Numbered from the stretch's first letter, positions 17,327-26,545 are shown. The stretch: DNA of 64,000 nt from Capnocytophaga haemolytica (GCF_001553545.1 NZ_CP014227.1:2090501-2154500), one strand, 5' to 3'. A program made the numbers and translations. The notes: a model not told the origin generated them from the letters alone.

Positions 17327-18297
17327 ATCTTGCGATCCATTAGGTCGATGGCAAAAGTACGCAACTGGGTGCGTTTTTCTTCATCAATAGCAAGAGAGTC
17401 AAGAGATGCGAGTGCCTCATCGGTGTAATGGGCTATCGCCTTGCGGACTACTGTGTCGGCACCCGTCTGCTGGAAAAGTTGCTTGACGGCAGCCACTTTC
17501 TCGGGGCTTTGATCGGTAGTTGCGTAATGCTGCAATAGGGCTGTACGTTGCGCTGCATCAGATAGTTCTAAGGCTTTGAGGTAGAGCATCGTCTTTTTGT
17601 TCTCCAAGATATCGCCGCCGATCTGCTTGCCGAATGTGTCATCACCAAAAGCGTCGAGGTAATCATCCTGCAACTGAAAGGCAAGCCCAAGCTGTAGCCC
17701 GAAGTTGTAAATGTGCTGCTGATTGTCGGGGGAGGTAGCTGCTACGATAGCGCCCATTTGGAGTGCTGCCCCGATAAGTACCGCTGTTTTATAACGAATC
17801 ATCAGCAGATATTCCTCAGTGGTGACGGTAGAGCGGACTTCAAAATCCATATCGTATTGCTGCCCCTCGCACACTTCGAGAGCCGTCCTACTAAGAAGCT
17901 GTGTTAAACGTCCAAAAACCGCAGGTGGATAGTGCTCCAATAGCTGGTAGGTGAGGATGAGCATCGCATCGCCTGAGAGGATGGCAGTGTTTACATTCCA
18001 CTTGTGATGCACCGTGGGGCAGCCACGTCGCAGCGGTGCTTTATCCATAATATCATCGTGGACGAGGGAAAAGTTGTGGAACATCTCAACGGCAGTGGCA
18101 GCGGGGAGTGCCTCGTGATAATCGGCGCCAAAGAGATCGGCAGCCATCATTGTGAGCACTGGGCGCAGACGTTTACCTCCGAGGTTGAGGATATAGGCAA
18201 TTGGCTCATAGAGGTTTGTGGGCTGCTTTGCTGTGAGAGATTGCTTGAGGTAGTGCAAGAACTCTTCTCTATATTGTTCTGTTGAAAGGTTTTTCAT
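17323..18297 (-). CDS. Polyprenyl diphosphate synthase
   Basis: The 324-residue all-helical enzyme has both aspartate-rich motifs: HDDIMD (D81, D82, D85) followed by APLRRGCPTVH, and LQDDYLDAFGD. NLGGKRLRPVLTMM is the family's pyrophosphate-binding region. These enzymes condense IPP with allylic diphosphates. F76, five residues before the first motif, is the aromatic position associated with short products (farnesyl or geranylgeranyl), which is only an inference. It overlaps both neighbours by 4 bases, so it is translationally coupled in the operon. Confidence 0.9.
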   Translation of the reverse strand: MKNLSTEQYREEFLHYLKQSLTAKQPTNLYEPIAYILNLGGKRLRPVLTMMAADLFGADYHEALPAATAVEMFHNFSLVHDDIMDKAPLRRGCPTVHHKWNVNTAILSGDAMLILTYQLLEHYPPAVFGRLTQLLSRTALEVCEGQQYDMDFEVRSTVTTEEYLLMIRYKTAVLIGAALQMGAIVAATSPDNQQHIYNFGLQLGLAFQLQDDYLDAFGDDTFGKQIGGDILENKKTMLYLKALELSDAAQRTALLQHYATTDQSPEKVAAVKQLFQQTGADTVVRKAIAHYTDEALASLDSLAIDEEKRTQLRTFAIDLMDRKI

Positions 18298-18932
18298 ATC
18301 TTGTGTATTTCGTTACCTGTGAATGTGTTGACCCCTTGTTGGGCGGCTTTAGCAGTAGTGAGCATCGCCTCGGCTAAGCGCTCGGTAGAGAGCGGTTGGT
18401 ATCGGCGAAAAAGACCGATAGTGTTAAAGAAATTGAGTACTGAAATGGATAGCTTCTCCCCCACCCTATCAGAGTCTTTCCGCTTGAGCACTGAGGGCTG
18501 AAAGATATTCATACTGCTGAAAGCTAAGTTTTTAACGGCATCCTCCAGTTCACCTTTTATTTGGAGATAGAAGTTGCTCGAATGGCTATTCGCCCCAACT
18601 GAGGAGACGAGCATAAAGGTTTTCACCCCGTTAGCAGCAGCTGCTTTGGCAAAATCGAGGTTATATTGCACGTCGATCTGGCGCTGACGTTCTTTGCTGC
18701 CCGCTTGCTTGAGAGTGGTGCCTAAGCAGGAAAAGGCTACATCAGCGACTACTAATGGGCTCCACTGCTGGGGCTCGCTGAAATTGACGATGTGTTCTTG
18801 CAACTTGGGGTGTTGCAAGGAGAGCGGTTTTCGCACCAATGCGCGCACCTCGGTGAAGGTGTCGTCATTTAGTAATAATTGTAGTAAATCCTTACCTACG
18901 GCTCCTGTGGCACCTATGATTACTGCTGTCAT
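18294..18932 (-). CDS. NAD(P)H-binding oxidoreductase, atypical SDR (NmrA/TIP30-like)
   Basis: The 212-residue protein begins MTAVIIGATGAVGKDLL, a Rossmann dinucleotide motif, followed by ADVAFSCLGTT, LVSSVGANS and YLQIKGELED, the Tyr and Lys of the SDR active-site position. Family members include TIP30/HTATIP2-like reductases; the substrate is unknown. I start at 18932 because longer in-frame starts lie upstream of the -7 box. It leads the operon with the polyprenyl synthase and the phosphatidyltransferase. Confidence 0.82.
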   Translation of the reverse strand: MTAVIIGATGAVGKDLLQLLLNDDTFTEVRALVRKPLSLQHPKLQEHIVNFSEPQQWSPLVVADVAFSCLGTTLKQAGSKERQRQIDVQYNLDFAKAAAANGVKTFMLVSSVGANSHSSNFYLQIKGELEDAVKNLAFSSMNIFQPSVLKRKDSDRVGEKLSISVLNFFNTIGLFRRYQPLSTERLAEAMLTTAKAAQQGVNTFTGNEIHKI

Positions 18933-18949
18933 AATTTGCAATTTTTGGG

Positions 18950-18957
18950 CAAAGGTA
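18950..18957 (-). promoter_or_regulatory. -7 box of the oxidoreductase operon
   Basis: TACCTTTG on the minus strand (18957-18950), 17 bases from the start codon. No -33 TTTG at the usual distance; the upstream DNA is heptamer repeat. Confidence 0.45.
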
Positions 18958-18967
18958 CGATTTTTTA

Positions 18968-18995
18968 ATGAATAACGGATAATACTCAATATACA
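18968..18995. repeat. Heptamer block, 4 units
   Basis: ATGAATA, ACGGATA, ATACTCA and ATATACA follow a T run (TTTTTTAATGA), the same entry sequence as the blocks at 16.6 and 61.4 kb. Confidence 0.7.
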
Positions 18996-19086
18996 ATTTT
19001 TCGTTTTTCTACATTTTTTAAAATTGTTAGTGTATTTGTCTGGAATTAGCTGCATACGCAGTTTTTAGGAGATCCTAAAAATGTAG

Positions 19087-19141
19087 GAGATGTGTTCGAG
19101 ATGTGTTCGAGATGTGTTCGAGCAGTGTTCGAGATGAGTCC
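19087..19141 (-). repeat. 11-bp repeat block, 5 units
   Basis: GAGATGTGTTC three times, then GAGCAGTGTTC and GAGATGAGTCC, exactly 11 bases apart. On the minus strand the unit reads CGAACACATCT, with a diverged first copy CGGACTCATCT. It lies in the divergent gap between the oxidoreductase operon and tRNA-Pro/queA. Confidence 0.92.
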
Positions 19142-19269
19142 GAAAGAAAAATTTTCTGTTGGGGGTTTTACTCAAAGGGGCTGCGATTGCGATGGGATAC
19201 GGGAGGGGGTTTGAAGGAGGTTGGGAACATTTTTTTTGTGATTTATTTTTTTGTTTTGTAAAAAGGTTG

Positions 19270-19277
19270 TACTTTTG
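19270..19277 (+). promoter_or_regulatory. -7 box of tRNA-Pro
   Basis: TACTTTTG, 21 bases before the tRNA 5' end. A TTTG at 19250-19253 is present, but with a 16-base spacer. Confidence 0.5.
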
Positions 19278-19298
19278 CAGCCTGAATTAAAAACTAAT

Positions 19299-19371
19299 CG
19301 GGATGTGGCGCAGTTGGTAGCGTACACGTATGGGGTGCGTGTGGTCGCTGGTTCGAGTCCAGTCATCCCGA
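19299..19371 (+). tRNA. tRNA-Pro, anticodon GGG
   Basis: Cloverleaf by eye: a perfect acceptor stem CGGGATG (19299-19305) with CATCCCG (19364-19370) and discriminator A; D arm GCGC/GCGT; anticodon stem CACGT/GCGTG with loop ATGGGGT, giving T33, anticodon GGG (19332-19334) and G37, which is typical of proline tRNAs; T arm GCTGG-TTCGAGT-CCAGT. The 3' CCA is not encoded. Confidence 0.93.
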
Positions 19372-19386
19372 CTTTCTTTTTAGATT

Positions 19387-20436
19387 ATGAAACTTTCGAA
19401 TTTTAATTTTGATCTTCCTAAGGAATTATTAGCGGAGTATCCGAGTGAGAACCGCGACGAGGCTCGCCTGATGGTGCTCCATCGCAAGACGGGCGAGATT
19501 GAACACAAGTTGTTCAAAGATGTGATTAACTACTTTGACGATGGTGATGTGTTCGTGATTAATAATACTAAGGTGTTCCCTGCGCGTTTGTTTGGCAATA
19601 AGGAGAAGACGAAGGCGCGTATTGAGGTGTTTCTGCTGCGCGAGCTAAGTGCTGAGCAACGCCTATGGGATGTGCTTGTAGACCCTGCGCGCAAGATCCG
19701 CATCGGGAATAAGCTCTATTTTGGCAAGGATGCGCGCTTGGTGGCTGAGGTGATTGACAATACTACTTCGCGTGGGCGTACGCTTCGTTTTTTGTACGAT
19801 GGCACCTATGAGGAGTTTCGCCAGTATCTCAAAGAGCTTGGGCAAACGCCGCTGCCAAAGTATATTTCGCGCCCTGTGGAGCCTGAGGATGAGGAGCGTT
19901 ATCAAACGATTTACGCTAAATACGAGGGTGCTGTAGCTGCACCAACGGCAGGGTTACACTTCTCTAAACATCTGATGAAGCGCTTGGAGATCAAGGGGAT
20001 ATCCTTTGCAGAGATTACTTTGCACGTGGGGCTGGGGACGTTCAGCCCGGTAGAGGTGGAGGATCTCTCTAAGCACAAGATGGATAGTGAGGAGATTATC
20101 ATTCCAGAGGATCAGACACTTATCATCAATAAGGCTAAGGAAAGTGGCAAGCGTGTATGCGCTGTGGGCACTACGGTGATGCGTGCGCTGGAAAGCTCGG
20201 TGGCACCTAACGGCAATGTGAATCCGTACAATGGCTGGACGAATAAGTTTATCTTCCCGCCTTACGATTTTAGTGTTGCCAATGCGATGATTACGAACTT
20301 CCACACGCCGAAATCGACCTTGCTGATGATGGTTTCGGCTTTTGGCGGGCACGAATTGGTGATGCGTGCTTATCACGAGGCTGTTGCTGAGAAGTACAAA
20401 TTCTACTCGTACGGCGACGCAATGCTCATTCTATAA
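19387..20436 (+). CDS. queA: S-adenosylmethionine:tRNA ribosyltransferase-isomerase
   Basis: The 349-residue protein is full length for QueA, which transfers and isomerises the ribose of SAM onto the 7-aminomethyl-7-deazaguanine base of tRNA to make epoxyqueuosine. Recognisable segments are [44 protein letters not shown] and [19 protein letters not shown]. It starts 15 bases after tRNA-Pro and may share its transcript. Other queuosine genes are not in the window. Confidence 0.96.
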   Translation: MKLSNFNFDLPKELLAEYPSENRDEARLMVLHRKTGEIEHKLFKDVINYFDDGDVFVINNTKVFPARLFGNKEKTKARIEVFLLRELSAEQRLWDVLVDPARKIRIGNKLYFGKDARLVAEVIDNTTSRGRTLRFLYDGTYEEFRQYLKELGQTPLPKYISRPVEPEDEERYQTIYAKYEGAVAAPTAGLHFSKHLMKRLEIKGISFAEITLHVGLGTFSPVEVEDLSKHKMDSEEIIIPEDQTLIINKAKESGKRVCAVGTTVMRALESSVAPNGNVNPYNGWTNKFIFPPYDFSVANAMITNFHTPKSTLLMMVSAFGGHELVMRAYHEAVAEKYKFYSYGDAMLIL

Positions 20437-20466
20437 GATATTAATATACAGCTTACAAAATGGTTT

Positions 20467-20512
20467 AACCACATACATATTACCAAAAGTATATGTATGT
20501 GGTTTTGTTTTT
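20467..20512 (+). terminator. Terminator after queA
   Basis: A perfect 14-base stem (AACCACATACATAT at 20467-20480 with ATATGTATGTGGTT at 20491-20504), a 10-base loop and a T-rich tail. The tail overlaps the -33 element of the next gene's promoter. Confidence 0.9.
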
Positions 20513-20534
20513 TGAGTTATTTTTTATACTTTTG
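20504..20534 (+). promoter_or_regulatory. Promoter of the PRTase gene
   Basis: TTTG (20504-20507), 19 bases, TACTTTTG (20527-20534); ATG at 20554. Confidence 0.7.
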
Positions 20535-20553
20535 GCGAAATTTCAGCATAGTT

Positions 20554-21045
20554 ATGACACAGATATTAAACCATACGGATATTACCAATAAGATTAGGCG
20601 TATTGCCTACCAGATTTACGAGACGCATATTGATGAGCAAACTCTTATCCTTGCAGGGATTGATGGCAATGGGTATATTTTTGCCACTTTGCTTGCCGAG
20701 CAGCTCAGGGGGATATCGCCCTTAGAAGTCCAGTTGTGCAAGGTCTCCATAAACAAGCGAGAGCCTTTGGCAGGCAGCAGCGCTTCATTGCCCACAGAGG
20801 CGTATCGCGACAAGGCAGTGGTGCTAGTGGACGACGTGCTCGAGTCAGGCCGCACGCTGATGTATGGGGCTAAGCATTTCCTTGAAGTGCCGCTCAGGAG
20901 CCTTACCACAGCCGTGCTGGTGAACCGCAACCACAAGCAGTACCCTATCAAGGCGGACTTTAAGGGCATCTCGCTCTCTACCTCCCTGCAAGAGCATATC
21001 ACTGTGGAGTTTGACGAGGGAGACTATAAAGCATTTTTGAGTTAA
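20554..21045 (+). CDS. Phosphoribosyltransferase-fold protein (PyrR-like)
   Basis: The 163-residue type I PRTase has the PRPP-binding motif VVLVDDVLESGRTL and an N-terminal beta strand segment LILAGIDGNGYIFATLLAEQL. The length and layout resemble PyrR, a pyrimidine-operon regulator with uracil PRTase activity, but the nucleobase and role are not certain. I start at ATG 20554; the longer frame from 20497 begins inside the terminator and upstream of the -7 box. The stop TAA begins a heptamer array. Confidence 0.8.
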   Translation: MTQILNHTDITNKIRRIAYQIYETHIDEQTLILAGIDGNGYIFATLLAEQLRGISPLEVQLCKVSINKREPLAGSSASLPTEAYRDKAVVLVDDVLESGRTLMYGAKHFLEVPLRSLTTAVLVNRNHKQYPIKADFKGISLSTSLQEHITVEFDEGDYKAFLS

Positions 21046-21072
21046 TGGATAATGGATAGTGCAAAATGGATA
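21045..21072 (+). repeat. Heptamer block starting at a stop codon
   Basis: ATGGATA, ATGGATA, GTGCAAA, ATGGATA follow directly on the TAA of the PRTase gene, whose last A is the first base of the array. Confidence 0.7.
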
Positions 21073-21120
21073 ATTACTTCTACTTTTCTACTTTCCTAAT
21101 TTTCTAACTTCTAAATAAAT

Positions 21121-22989
21121 ATGACGTTACATACTTACCTTACCCTCGGAATACTACTCGTCTCTGCCCTATTTTTTATGAGCGGAAAAGTGCGTTCGGA
21201 CTTAGTGGCAATGTGTTCGCTCGTGCTCTTAGTTCTTTTAGGCATACTCACGCCTGAGGAAGCACTATCGGGATTTTCCAACAACGTCATCGTGATGATG
21301 ATAGGGCTGTTCATAGTCGGCGGGGCGATCTTCCAAACGGGATTGGCGAAGATGATCAGTAGCCGTATCCTGAGGCTTGCAGGCAATAGCGAAACGCGGC
21401 TTTTTGTGCTGCTAATGCTCGTTACTTCCTTCATAGGCGCCTTTGTGAGCAACACGGGCACAGTGGCACTGATGATGCCCATAGTGGTTAGCATCGCAAT
21501 GGGGGCTAATATGAGCAGTAGCCGTCTTCTGATGCCGATGGCTTTTGCCAGCAGTATCGGTGGGATGATGACGCTCATCGGTACGCCGCCCAACTTGGTG
21601 ATCGATGGAGAATTGATAAAGGCGGGCTACCAAAAACTCACCTTCTTCTCCTTTACGCCCGTAGGCTTGGTATGTTTGGTAGTGGGATTGTTAGTTCTTT
21701 TGCCCGCCAGCAAGTATTTTTTATCGAAGAAAGACAGTGGCAACTCCACTGACGGTAGCAAAGGCAAGAGTCTGCACGATTTAGTAGGGGAATATCAGCT
21801 TTCGAGCAATCTTTACCGCGTACTTATAGAAAAAAACTCGCCTTTTATATCCAAAACCCTACGAGAAATCAACATATCGCAGCAATATCACCTCAGTATC
21901 CTCGAGATTAGGCGTAAATCCACCTCTAATAACCCCTTCTTTAAGACAATTAACCAAGAGGTTGTCAATGCCGACACGGTGATTTATGAAGGCGACATCC
22001 TCTACCTCCGCGGGGCATTCGAGGACGTAGAGCGGATGGTAGCCGAGCAGCATTTAAGTCTGCTCAATACCCATCAGGCAGAGGAAAAAGAGGAAAATGG
22101 ACTGAGTTTTCACGATATAGGCATTGCTGAGGTGCTAATTATGCCCGCCTCGAAACTCGTGAACACGCCCATCAAGGAAAGTAAGCTGCGTGAGCACTAC
22201 GGATTGAACATCCTCGGCATTCAGCGCAAGGATAGCTATATTTTGCAGAACCTTAAGGACGAAAAAACCTTCGCCGGCGATATTCTTTTGGTGCAAGGGC
22301 GATGGGAATCGATCAGCAAGCTCGGTGATGAACGCAGTCAGCTCGTGGTGTTGGGGCAACCGCTGGCAGAAGCCTCGAAGGTTACCCTCACGCACAAGGC
22401 ACCGATAGCCGCAGTGATAATGGTGGCAATGGTAGTGGCGATGATGTTTGATTTCATACCGATAGCCCCTGTAACAGCAGTGCTCATCGCCTCACTGCTA
22501 ATGGTGCTCACCGGCGCATTGCGCAACGTGGAGGCAGCTTATAAGACCATCAATTGGGAAAGCGTGATACTCATCGCCGGAATGCTGCCGATGGCTGTAG
22601 CTTTGGACAAGACGGGCGTTTCAGGCTTGGTAGCCAATACTTTAGTAACGAATCTGGGCGATAAAAGTCCGTACATCTTGCTGGCAGGGGTGTACTTCAC
22701 CACCTCACTGATGACGATGTTTATCAGCAACACGGCAACGGCAGTGCTTTTGGCGCCCATCGCTATGAAAGCCGCCCAAACCTTAGGATTACAGCCGCAC
22801 GCCTTTCTTTTTGCTGTGTCAGTGGCAGCGAGTATGTGCTTCGCCTCACCTTTTTCAACCCCACCGAACGCACTGGTGATGTCGGCGGGGCGTTACACCT
22901 TTATGGACTACGTAAAAGTGGGCTTACCGTTGCAAATCATCTTAGGCTTGGTGATGATATTCGTGTTACCGATGCTTTTTCCGTTTTAG
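21121..22989 (+). CDS. SLC13/DASS-family permease with two TrkA-C domains
   Basis: The 622-residue inner-membrane transporter has two homologous membrane halves (about residues 1-195 and 425-622) around a soluble insert with two RCK_C/TrkA-C domains (about 225-320 and 325-410, e.g. INISQQYHLSILEIRRKS and LREHYGLNILGIQRKDS). Family motifs are SNTGTVALMMPI, SSIGGMMTLIGTPPNLVIDG in the first half and SNTATAVLLAPIA, FASPFSTPPNALVMSAG in the second. Members carry anions such as dicarboxylates or sulfate with sodium; the substrate is unknown, and the TrkA-C domains suggest ligand regulation. Confidence 0.88.
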   Translation: MTLHTYLTLGILLVSALFFMSGKVRSDLVAMCSLVLLVLLGILTPEEALSGFSNNVIVMMIGLFIVGGAIFQTGLAKMISSRILRLAGNSETRLFVLLMLVTSFIGAFVSNTGTVALMMPIVVSIAMGANMSSSRLLMPMAFASSIGGMMTLIGTPPNLVIDGELIKAGYQKLTFFSFTPVGLVCLVVGLLVLLPASKYFLSKKDSGNSTDGSKGKSLHDLVGEYQLSSNLYRVLIEKNSPFISKTLREINISQQYHLSILEIRRKSTSNNPFFKTINQEVVNADTVIYEGDILYLRGAFEDVERMVAEQHLSLLNTHQAEEKEENGLSFHDIGIAEVLIMPASKLVNTPIKESKLREHYGLNILGIQRKDSYILQNLKDEKTFAGDILLVQGRWESISKLGDERSQLVVLGQPLAEASKVTLTHKAPIAAVIMVAMVVAMMFDFIPIAPVTAVLIASLLMVLTGALRNVEAAYKTINWESVILIAGMLPMAVALDKTGVSGLVANTLVTNLGDKSPYILLAGVYFTTSLMTMFISNTATAVLLAPIAMKAAQTLGLQPHAFLFAVSVAASMCFASPFSTPPNALVMSAGRYTFMDYVKVGLPLQIILGLVMIFVLPMLFPF

Positions 22990-23039
22990 ATAGAAATTTT
23001 ATAGGAGGAAGCTGCTGAATACAATTATTGTAAAAAAGT

Positions 23040-23071
23040 TTTGGCTATTACAACTATTTGTTGTACTTTTG
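23040..23071 (+). promoter_or_regulatory. Promoter of the 100-aa membrane protein and cysteine desulfurase genes
   Basis: TTTG (23040-23043), 20 bases, TACTTTTG (23064-23071); ATG at 23093. Confidence 0.72.
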
Positions 23072-23092
23072 CCCAAAATTTAACAAAATAGA

Positions 23093-23395
23093 ATGAGAGA
23101 GAAAATTTCAGAGTTTTTATTAGACGTATCGAAATACGTATTTACAGCAAGCATTGTAGCTCCTCTTTTCATAGGAGAAGAACAAAGAACAACCTTTTGC
23201 ACAGTTGGGTTCTCGGTGTCTATCATCGGTTTGTTATTGGGGCTATCGTTAATTAAACGCAAAAAGGTAAATACCAATAATAACCAGAACCGCAAGAATA
23301 ACAGAGGCGGGCGAAATCGCAACAACAGAAATAAAAAAGGACAAGCCAAAGAGCCTGAAAAAGAACTGGGGCTCAGTAGGTTCATCAAAGAATGA
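23093..23395 (+). CDS. Small membrane protein with basic Asn/Arg-rich tail, 100 aa
   Basis: No family recognised. Two hydrophobic segments (about 15-30 and 36-55, the second ending LLGLSLIKRKK) precede a disordered tail rich in Asn, Arg and Lys (NRKNNRGGRNRNNRNKKG) that would face the cytoplasm and could bind RNA, DNA or acidic lipids. Its last 4 bases overlap the start of the cysteine desulfurase gene, so the two are translationally coupled. Confidence 0.65.
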   Translation: MREKISEFLLDVSKYVFTASIVAPLFIGEEQRTTFCTVGFSVSIIGLLLGLSLIKRKKVNTNNNQNRKNNRGGRNRNNRNKKGQAKEPEKELGLSRFIKE

Positions 23396-24549
23396 GTTTA
23401 AGGCAAGTATATTTTGACAATGCAGCCACGACCCCTGTACTACCAGAGGTGATAACTCGGATGTCGGAAGTGCTCAGTAAGCAGTTTGGCAATCCGTCGT
23501 CAACACACGCTTTCGGGCGCAGCGCCAAGTCAGTGATAGAACTTTGCCGTAAGAATATCGCTAAGAGGCTGAATGTACACCCTTCGGAAATCATTTTCAC
23601 CTCTGGAGGAACAGAAGCTGATAATCTGATACTCAGGGGATGTGTGCGCGATTTGGGCGTACGAGTGATCATCACCTCCCCTATTGAGCATCACGCTGTG
23701 CTTCATACAGTGGAAGCATTGGCTAAGGAGTACACAATAGAGATACGCTATGTAAAGCTATCTGAGACAGGTGCGGTTGATCTTCAAGACTTGCGAAACT
23801 TGCTATTAGAATATCCTGAGGAGAAAGTATTAGTAAGCCTGATGCATGTAAATAATGAAGTGGGCAACATCCTATCTATCAAGCGTGTCGGGCGTATATG
23901 CAAGCAATACGGTGCTTATTTTCACTCTGATACTGTACAGACCATTGGGCACTATCCGTTGGATTTAGAAGAGATACAAGTGGACTTCATCACAGCCTCA
24001 GCCCATAAATTCCACGGACCGAAAGGGGTAGGATTTGCTTACATTAGAAGAGGAAATGCACTACACAGTTCGCTCTACGGAGGAGAACAAGAGAAAGGAT
24101 TAAGAGCTGGCACTGAGTCAGTTCACGATATTGCAGGAATGGAAGTGGCTTTTAATCAAGCTTATGAGAAACTCAATGAACGCACAGCTTATTTGCAGGA
24201 TCTGAAAGTGTATTTTATAGCCCAAATCAAGGTGCATTTCCCCGAGGCAATCTTTAACGGGCGTTGTACAGATATGCAGCGAAGTTCGTACTGTATTATC
24301 AATGTGGGATTTCCTTCTCTAAAAGATAAGAATGACACTTTATTATTTCTTCTGGATATGAAAGGAGTAGCCTGCTCAAAAGGAAGTGCGTGCCAGAGTG
24401 GTAGCGTACAAACTTCACACGTACTAAAAACCATTCTACCTGAGGAACAGCTAAAATACCCTTCTTTGCGCTTTTCCTTGTCAACTTTCAACACTCAGGA
24501 AGAGGTAGATTTCACCATAAAAATGCTTAAGGAAATAGAGCTTTCATAA
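23392..24549 (+). CDS. Cysteine desulfurase family protein (NifS/IscS fold)
   Basis: The 385-residue PLP enzyme starts QVYFDNAATTPVLPEV, has the PLP lysine K206 in SAHKFHGPKGVGF and the reactive loop cysteine C334 in CSKGSACQSGS. Such enzymes take sulfur from cysteine for Fe-S clusters or tRNA thiolation. Whether it supplies clusters or another acceptor is not shown; no isc or suf genes adjoin it. It overlaps the small basic membrane protein gene by 4 bases. Confidence 0.9.
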   Translation: MSLRQVYFDNAATTPVLPEVITRMSEVLSKQFGNPSSTHAFGRSAKSVIELCRKNIAKRLNVHPSEIIFTSGGTEADNLILRGCVRDLGVRVIITSPIEHHAVLHTVEALAKEYTIEIRYVKLSETGAVDLQDLRNLLLEYPEEKVLVSLMHVNNEVGNILSIKRVGRICKQYGAYFHSDTVQTIGHYPLDLEEIQVDFITASAHKFHGPKGVGFAYIRRGNALHSSLYGGEQEKGLRAGTESVHDIAGMEVAFNQAYEKLNERTAYLQDLKVYFIAQIKVHFPEAIFNGRCTDMQRSSYCIINVGFPSLKDKNDTLLFLLDMKGVACSKGSACQSGSVQTSHVLKTILPEEQLKYPSLRFSLSTFNTQEEVDFTIKMLKEIELS

Positions 24550-24619
24550 AAAAGTTTCTGCCTTTTACAGTTGATTTCCAAGGTATTGTAATTTTTCTTT
24601 AAAAATTATCTTAAAAAAG

Positions 24620-24651
24620 TTTGGCAGTTATAAATAATTGCTGTAATTTAG
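24620..24651 (+). promoter_or_regulatory. Promoter of the DUF349 gene
   Basis: TTTG (24620-24623), 20 bases, TAATTTAG (24644-24651, one base off consensus); ATG at 24710, so the leader is about 50 bases. Confidence 0.6.
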
Positions 24652-24709
24652 TGCCTCCATTTAGTTGGAGAACCTTTGGATTACCGTAATATTTAAATCT
24701 CAGAAAGAT

Positions 24710-26524
24710 ATGCTAGACGAGAAAAATGACTTATCAGTAGAAGTGCAAGAAGAGGATAATACATTGTCATACGAGGCAATGAGTTTAGAGGATTTAACCA
24801 AAGCACTTAAAAAATTACTTGAAACAGATAGGATTCAAGCCATAAGAGGCGAGGTGAATGCTATCAGGAAGGAATTTGATGCCAAATATGAAATGCTCGT
24901 AGAAGAAAAACGAGAAGAATATCTGGCTGATGGTGGTGAAGACTATGATTTTAAGTACGAAAGCCCTATCCATAAGGAATTTTATGCCCTTTTAAAAGAA
25001 TATCGCGAGAGATTTAGTGAGCTTCACAAAGAAATGGAGAAGCAACATAAAGAAAACCTCACACAACGCCGTGAAATAATTGAGGAACTGAAAAACCTCA
25101 TCAATGTTGAAGAGAATATAGGCACTACCTTCAAACAATTTAAGGAGTTACAGGAGCGCTGGCGCAATGCAGGACCTGTTTCCAAAGCAGATTACGAAGA
25201 TCTGTGGAACAACTACCATCATCACGTTGAGAGATTTTACGACTATATCCACCTGAGCAAAGATTTGCGTGATATTGACTTCAAACGCAACTTAGAGGAG
25301 AAAGAAAAGCTCATTGCAAGGGCTGAAGAGCTGCTCAGTGATGAGGTTGATGGACTGAAAGCTGCCCGAGAGTTGCAACAACTCCACCGTACGTGGAAGG
25401 AAGAGCTCGGACCTGTTGACAAAGAGCATCGTGAGAGTATCTGGGAGCGATTTACGCAACTCAGCAAGCAAATTAGAGATAAACAACAAGAGTATTTAAA
25501 GAACTTAGACAAAATTTTCGAGGAAAACTTAGCCAAGAAAAAGTCCATTATTGAAAAAATGAATGCTCTTGCTGCCAAAGAGCCTACCACTCACAACGGT
25601 TGGAAGCAACTTTCCAAAGAAATGCAAACCCTGCGCGAAAGTTACTTCAATGCAGGACGTGTTCCTGAGAAGGAAGCCGACACCGTGTGGACAAACTTTA
25701 AAGCTGCTTTCCGCATCTTCGATAAAAAGAAAAATCATTTTTATAAAGCAAGCAAGAAGGAGCAACAAGAGAACTTAGTTAAGAAGTTAGCCCTCGTGGA
25801 GATCGCAAAAGCAAACCAAGATAGCACCGACTGGGAAGTAACCACCGAATTGATGAAGAAAATCCAGAGGGAATGGAAGGAAATCGGGGCAGTACCTATT
25901 AAAAATAGTGAGAAAATCTGGAAAGAGTTCAAAAAAGCGTGCGATAATTACTTCAATCACTATGGAGAAGCGGTAAAAGCCAACAAAGATAGGGAGTTCT
26001 CATCACTAGATAGGAAAAAAGAACTCTTAGATGAGCTAAAAGCCTACCAGTTAGGCTCAGATAAGGATAAAAATATCGCCGACTTGCAAGAGTACGCCCG
26101 AAGATGGGACGAACTGGGGAGAACGCCACATTCAAAGAAGTCAATTGACATCAAATTCCATAAAATTATCGACGGGCTCTTCAAAAAACTTGATTTCGAC
26201 AAGCAGGAGATCGAGATAATGAAATACAACAACAAACTCGAGCGCCTGATCAACGATGATAACGAGAATTCCCTCAACAACGAAGTAATATACGTAAAAC
26301 GCCGCATTGAGGAAATCAAATCAGAAGTTTTGCAGCTGGAGAACAACTTATCGTTCTTTGGAAAGATCGACGAGAAGAATCCACTGATAAAAGAGGTTCT
26401 GAAAAACATCAACAACCAAAAAGAGAACCTATTGACGTGGGAAAACAAGCTGCGCGAACTCAAAAACTTACAAAAATCACAACAAGCTGAGGAAAACACA
26501 GCAGCAGAGGAAGAAAAAGTTTAA
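24710..26524 (+). CDS. DUF349 repeat protein
   Basis: A 604-residue soluble, highly charged helical protein with five DUF349 units, each carrying a W/Y...G.(V/P) core: RWRNAGPVSKADYEDLW, TWKEELGPVDKEHRESIW, YFNAGRVPEKEADTVW, EWKEIGAVPIKNSEKIWKEF and RWDELGRTPHSKK. A coiled coil (about 540-590) and an acidic tail follow. DUF349 proteins are conserved in Bacteroidota; the function is unknown. I start at ATG 24710 after AGAAAG; the upstream TTG at 24665 is only just downstream of the -7 box and adds a poor N terminus. Confidence 0.87.
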   Translation: MLDEKNDLSVEVQEEDNTLSYEAMSLEDLTKALKKLLETDRIQAIRGEVNAIRKEFDAKYEMLVEEKREEYLADGGEDYDFKYESPIHKEFYALLKEYRERFSELHKEMEKQHKENLTQRREIIEELKNLINVEENIGTTFKQFKELQERWRNAGPVSKADYEDLWNNYHHHVERFYDYIHLSKDLRDIDFKRNLEEKEKLIARAEELLSDEVDGLKAARELQQLHRTWKEELGPVDKEHRESIWERFTQLSKQIRDKQQEYLKNLDKIFEENLAKKKSIIEKMNALAAKEPTTHNGWKQLSKEMQTLRESYFNAGRVPEKEADTVWTNFKAAFRIFDKKKNHFYKASKKEQQENLVKKLALVEIAKANQDSTDWEVTTELMKKIQREWKEIGAVPIKNSEKIWKEFKKACDNYFNHYGEAVKANKDREFSSLDRKKELLDELKAYQLGSDKDKNIADLQEYARRWDELGRTPHSKKSIDIKFHKIIDGLFKKLDFDKQEIEIMKYNNKLERLINDDNENSLNNEVIYVKRRIEEIKSEVLQLENNLSFFGKIDEKNPLIKEVLKNINNQKENLLTWENKLRELKNLQKSQQAEENTAAEEEKV

Positions 26525-26545
26525 TTTTTTATCATTTCATAGAGA

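Noticed and set aside
18933..19055. Longer N terminus for the NAD(P)-binding oxidoreductase
   Set aside because: It would run through a heptamer block and the -7 box; the Rossmann motif begins right at M42 of that frame.
20497..20553. Longer N terminus for the PRTase
   Set aside because: It starts in the queA terminator stem and upstream of the promoter -7 box.
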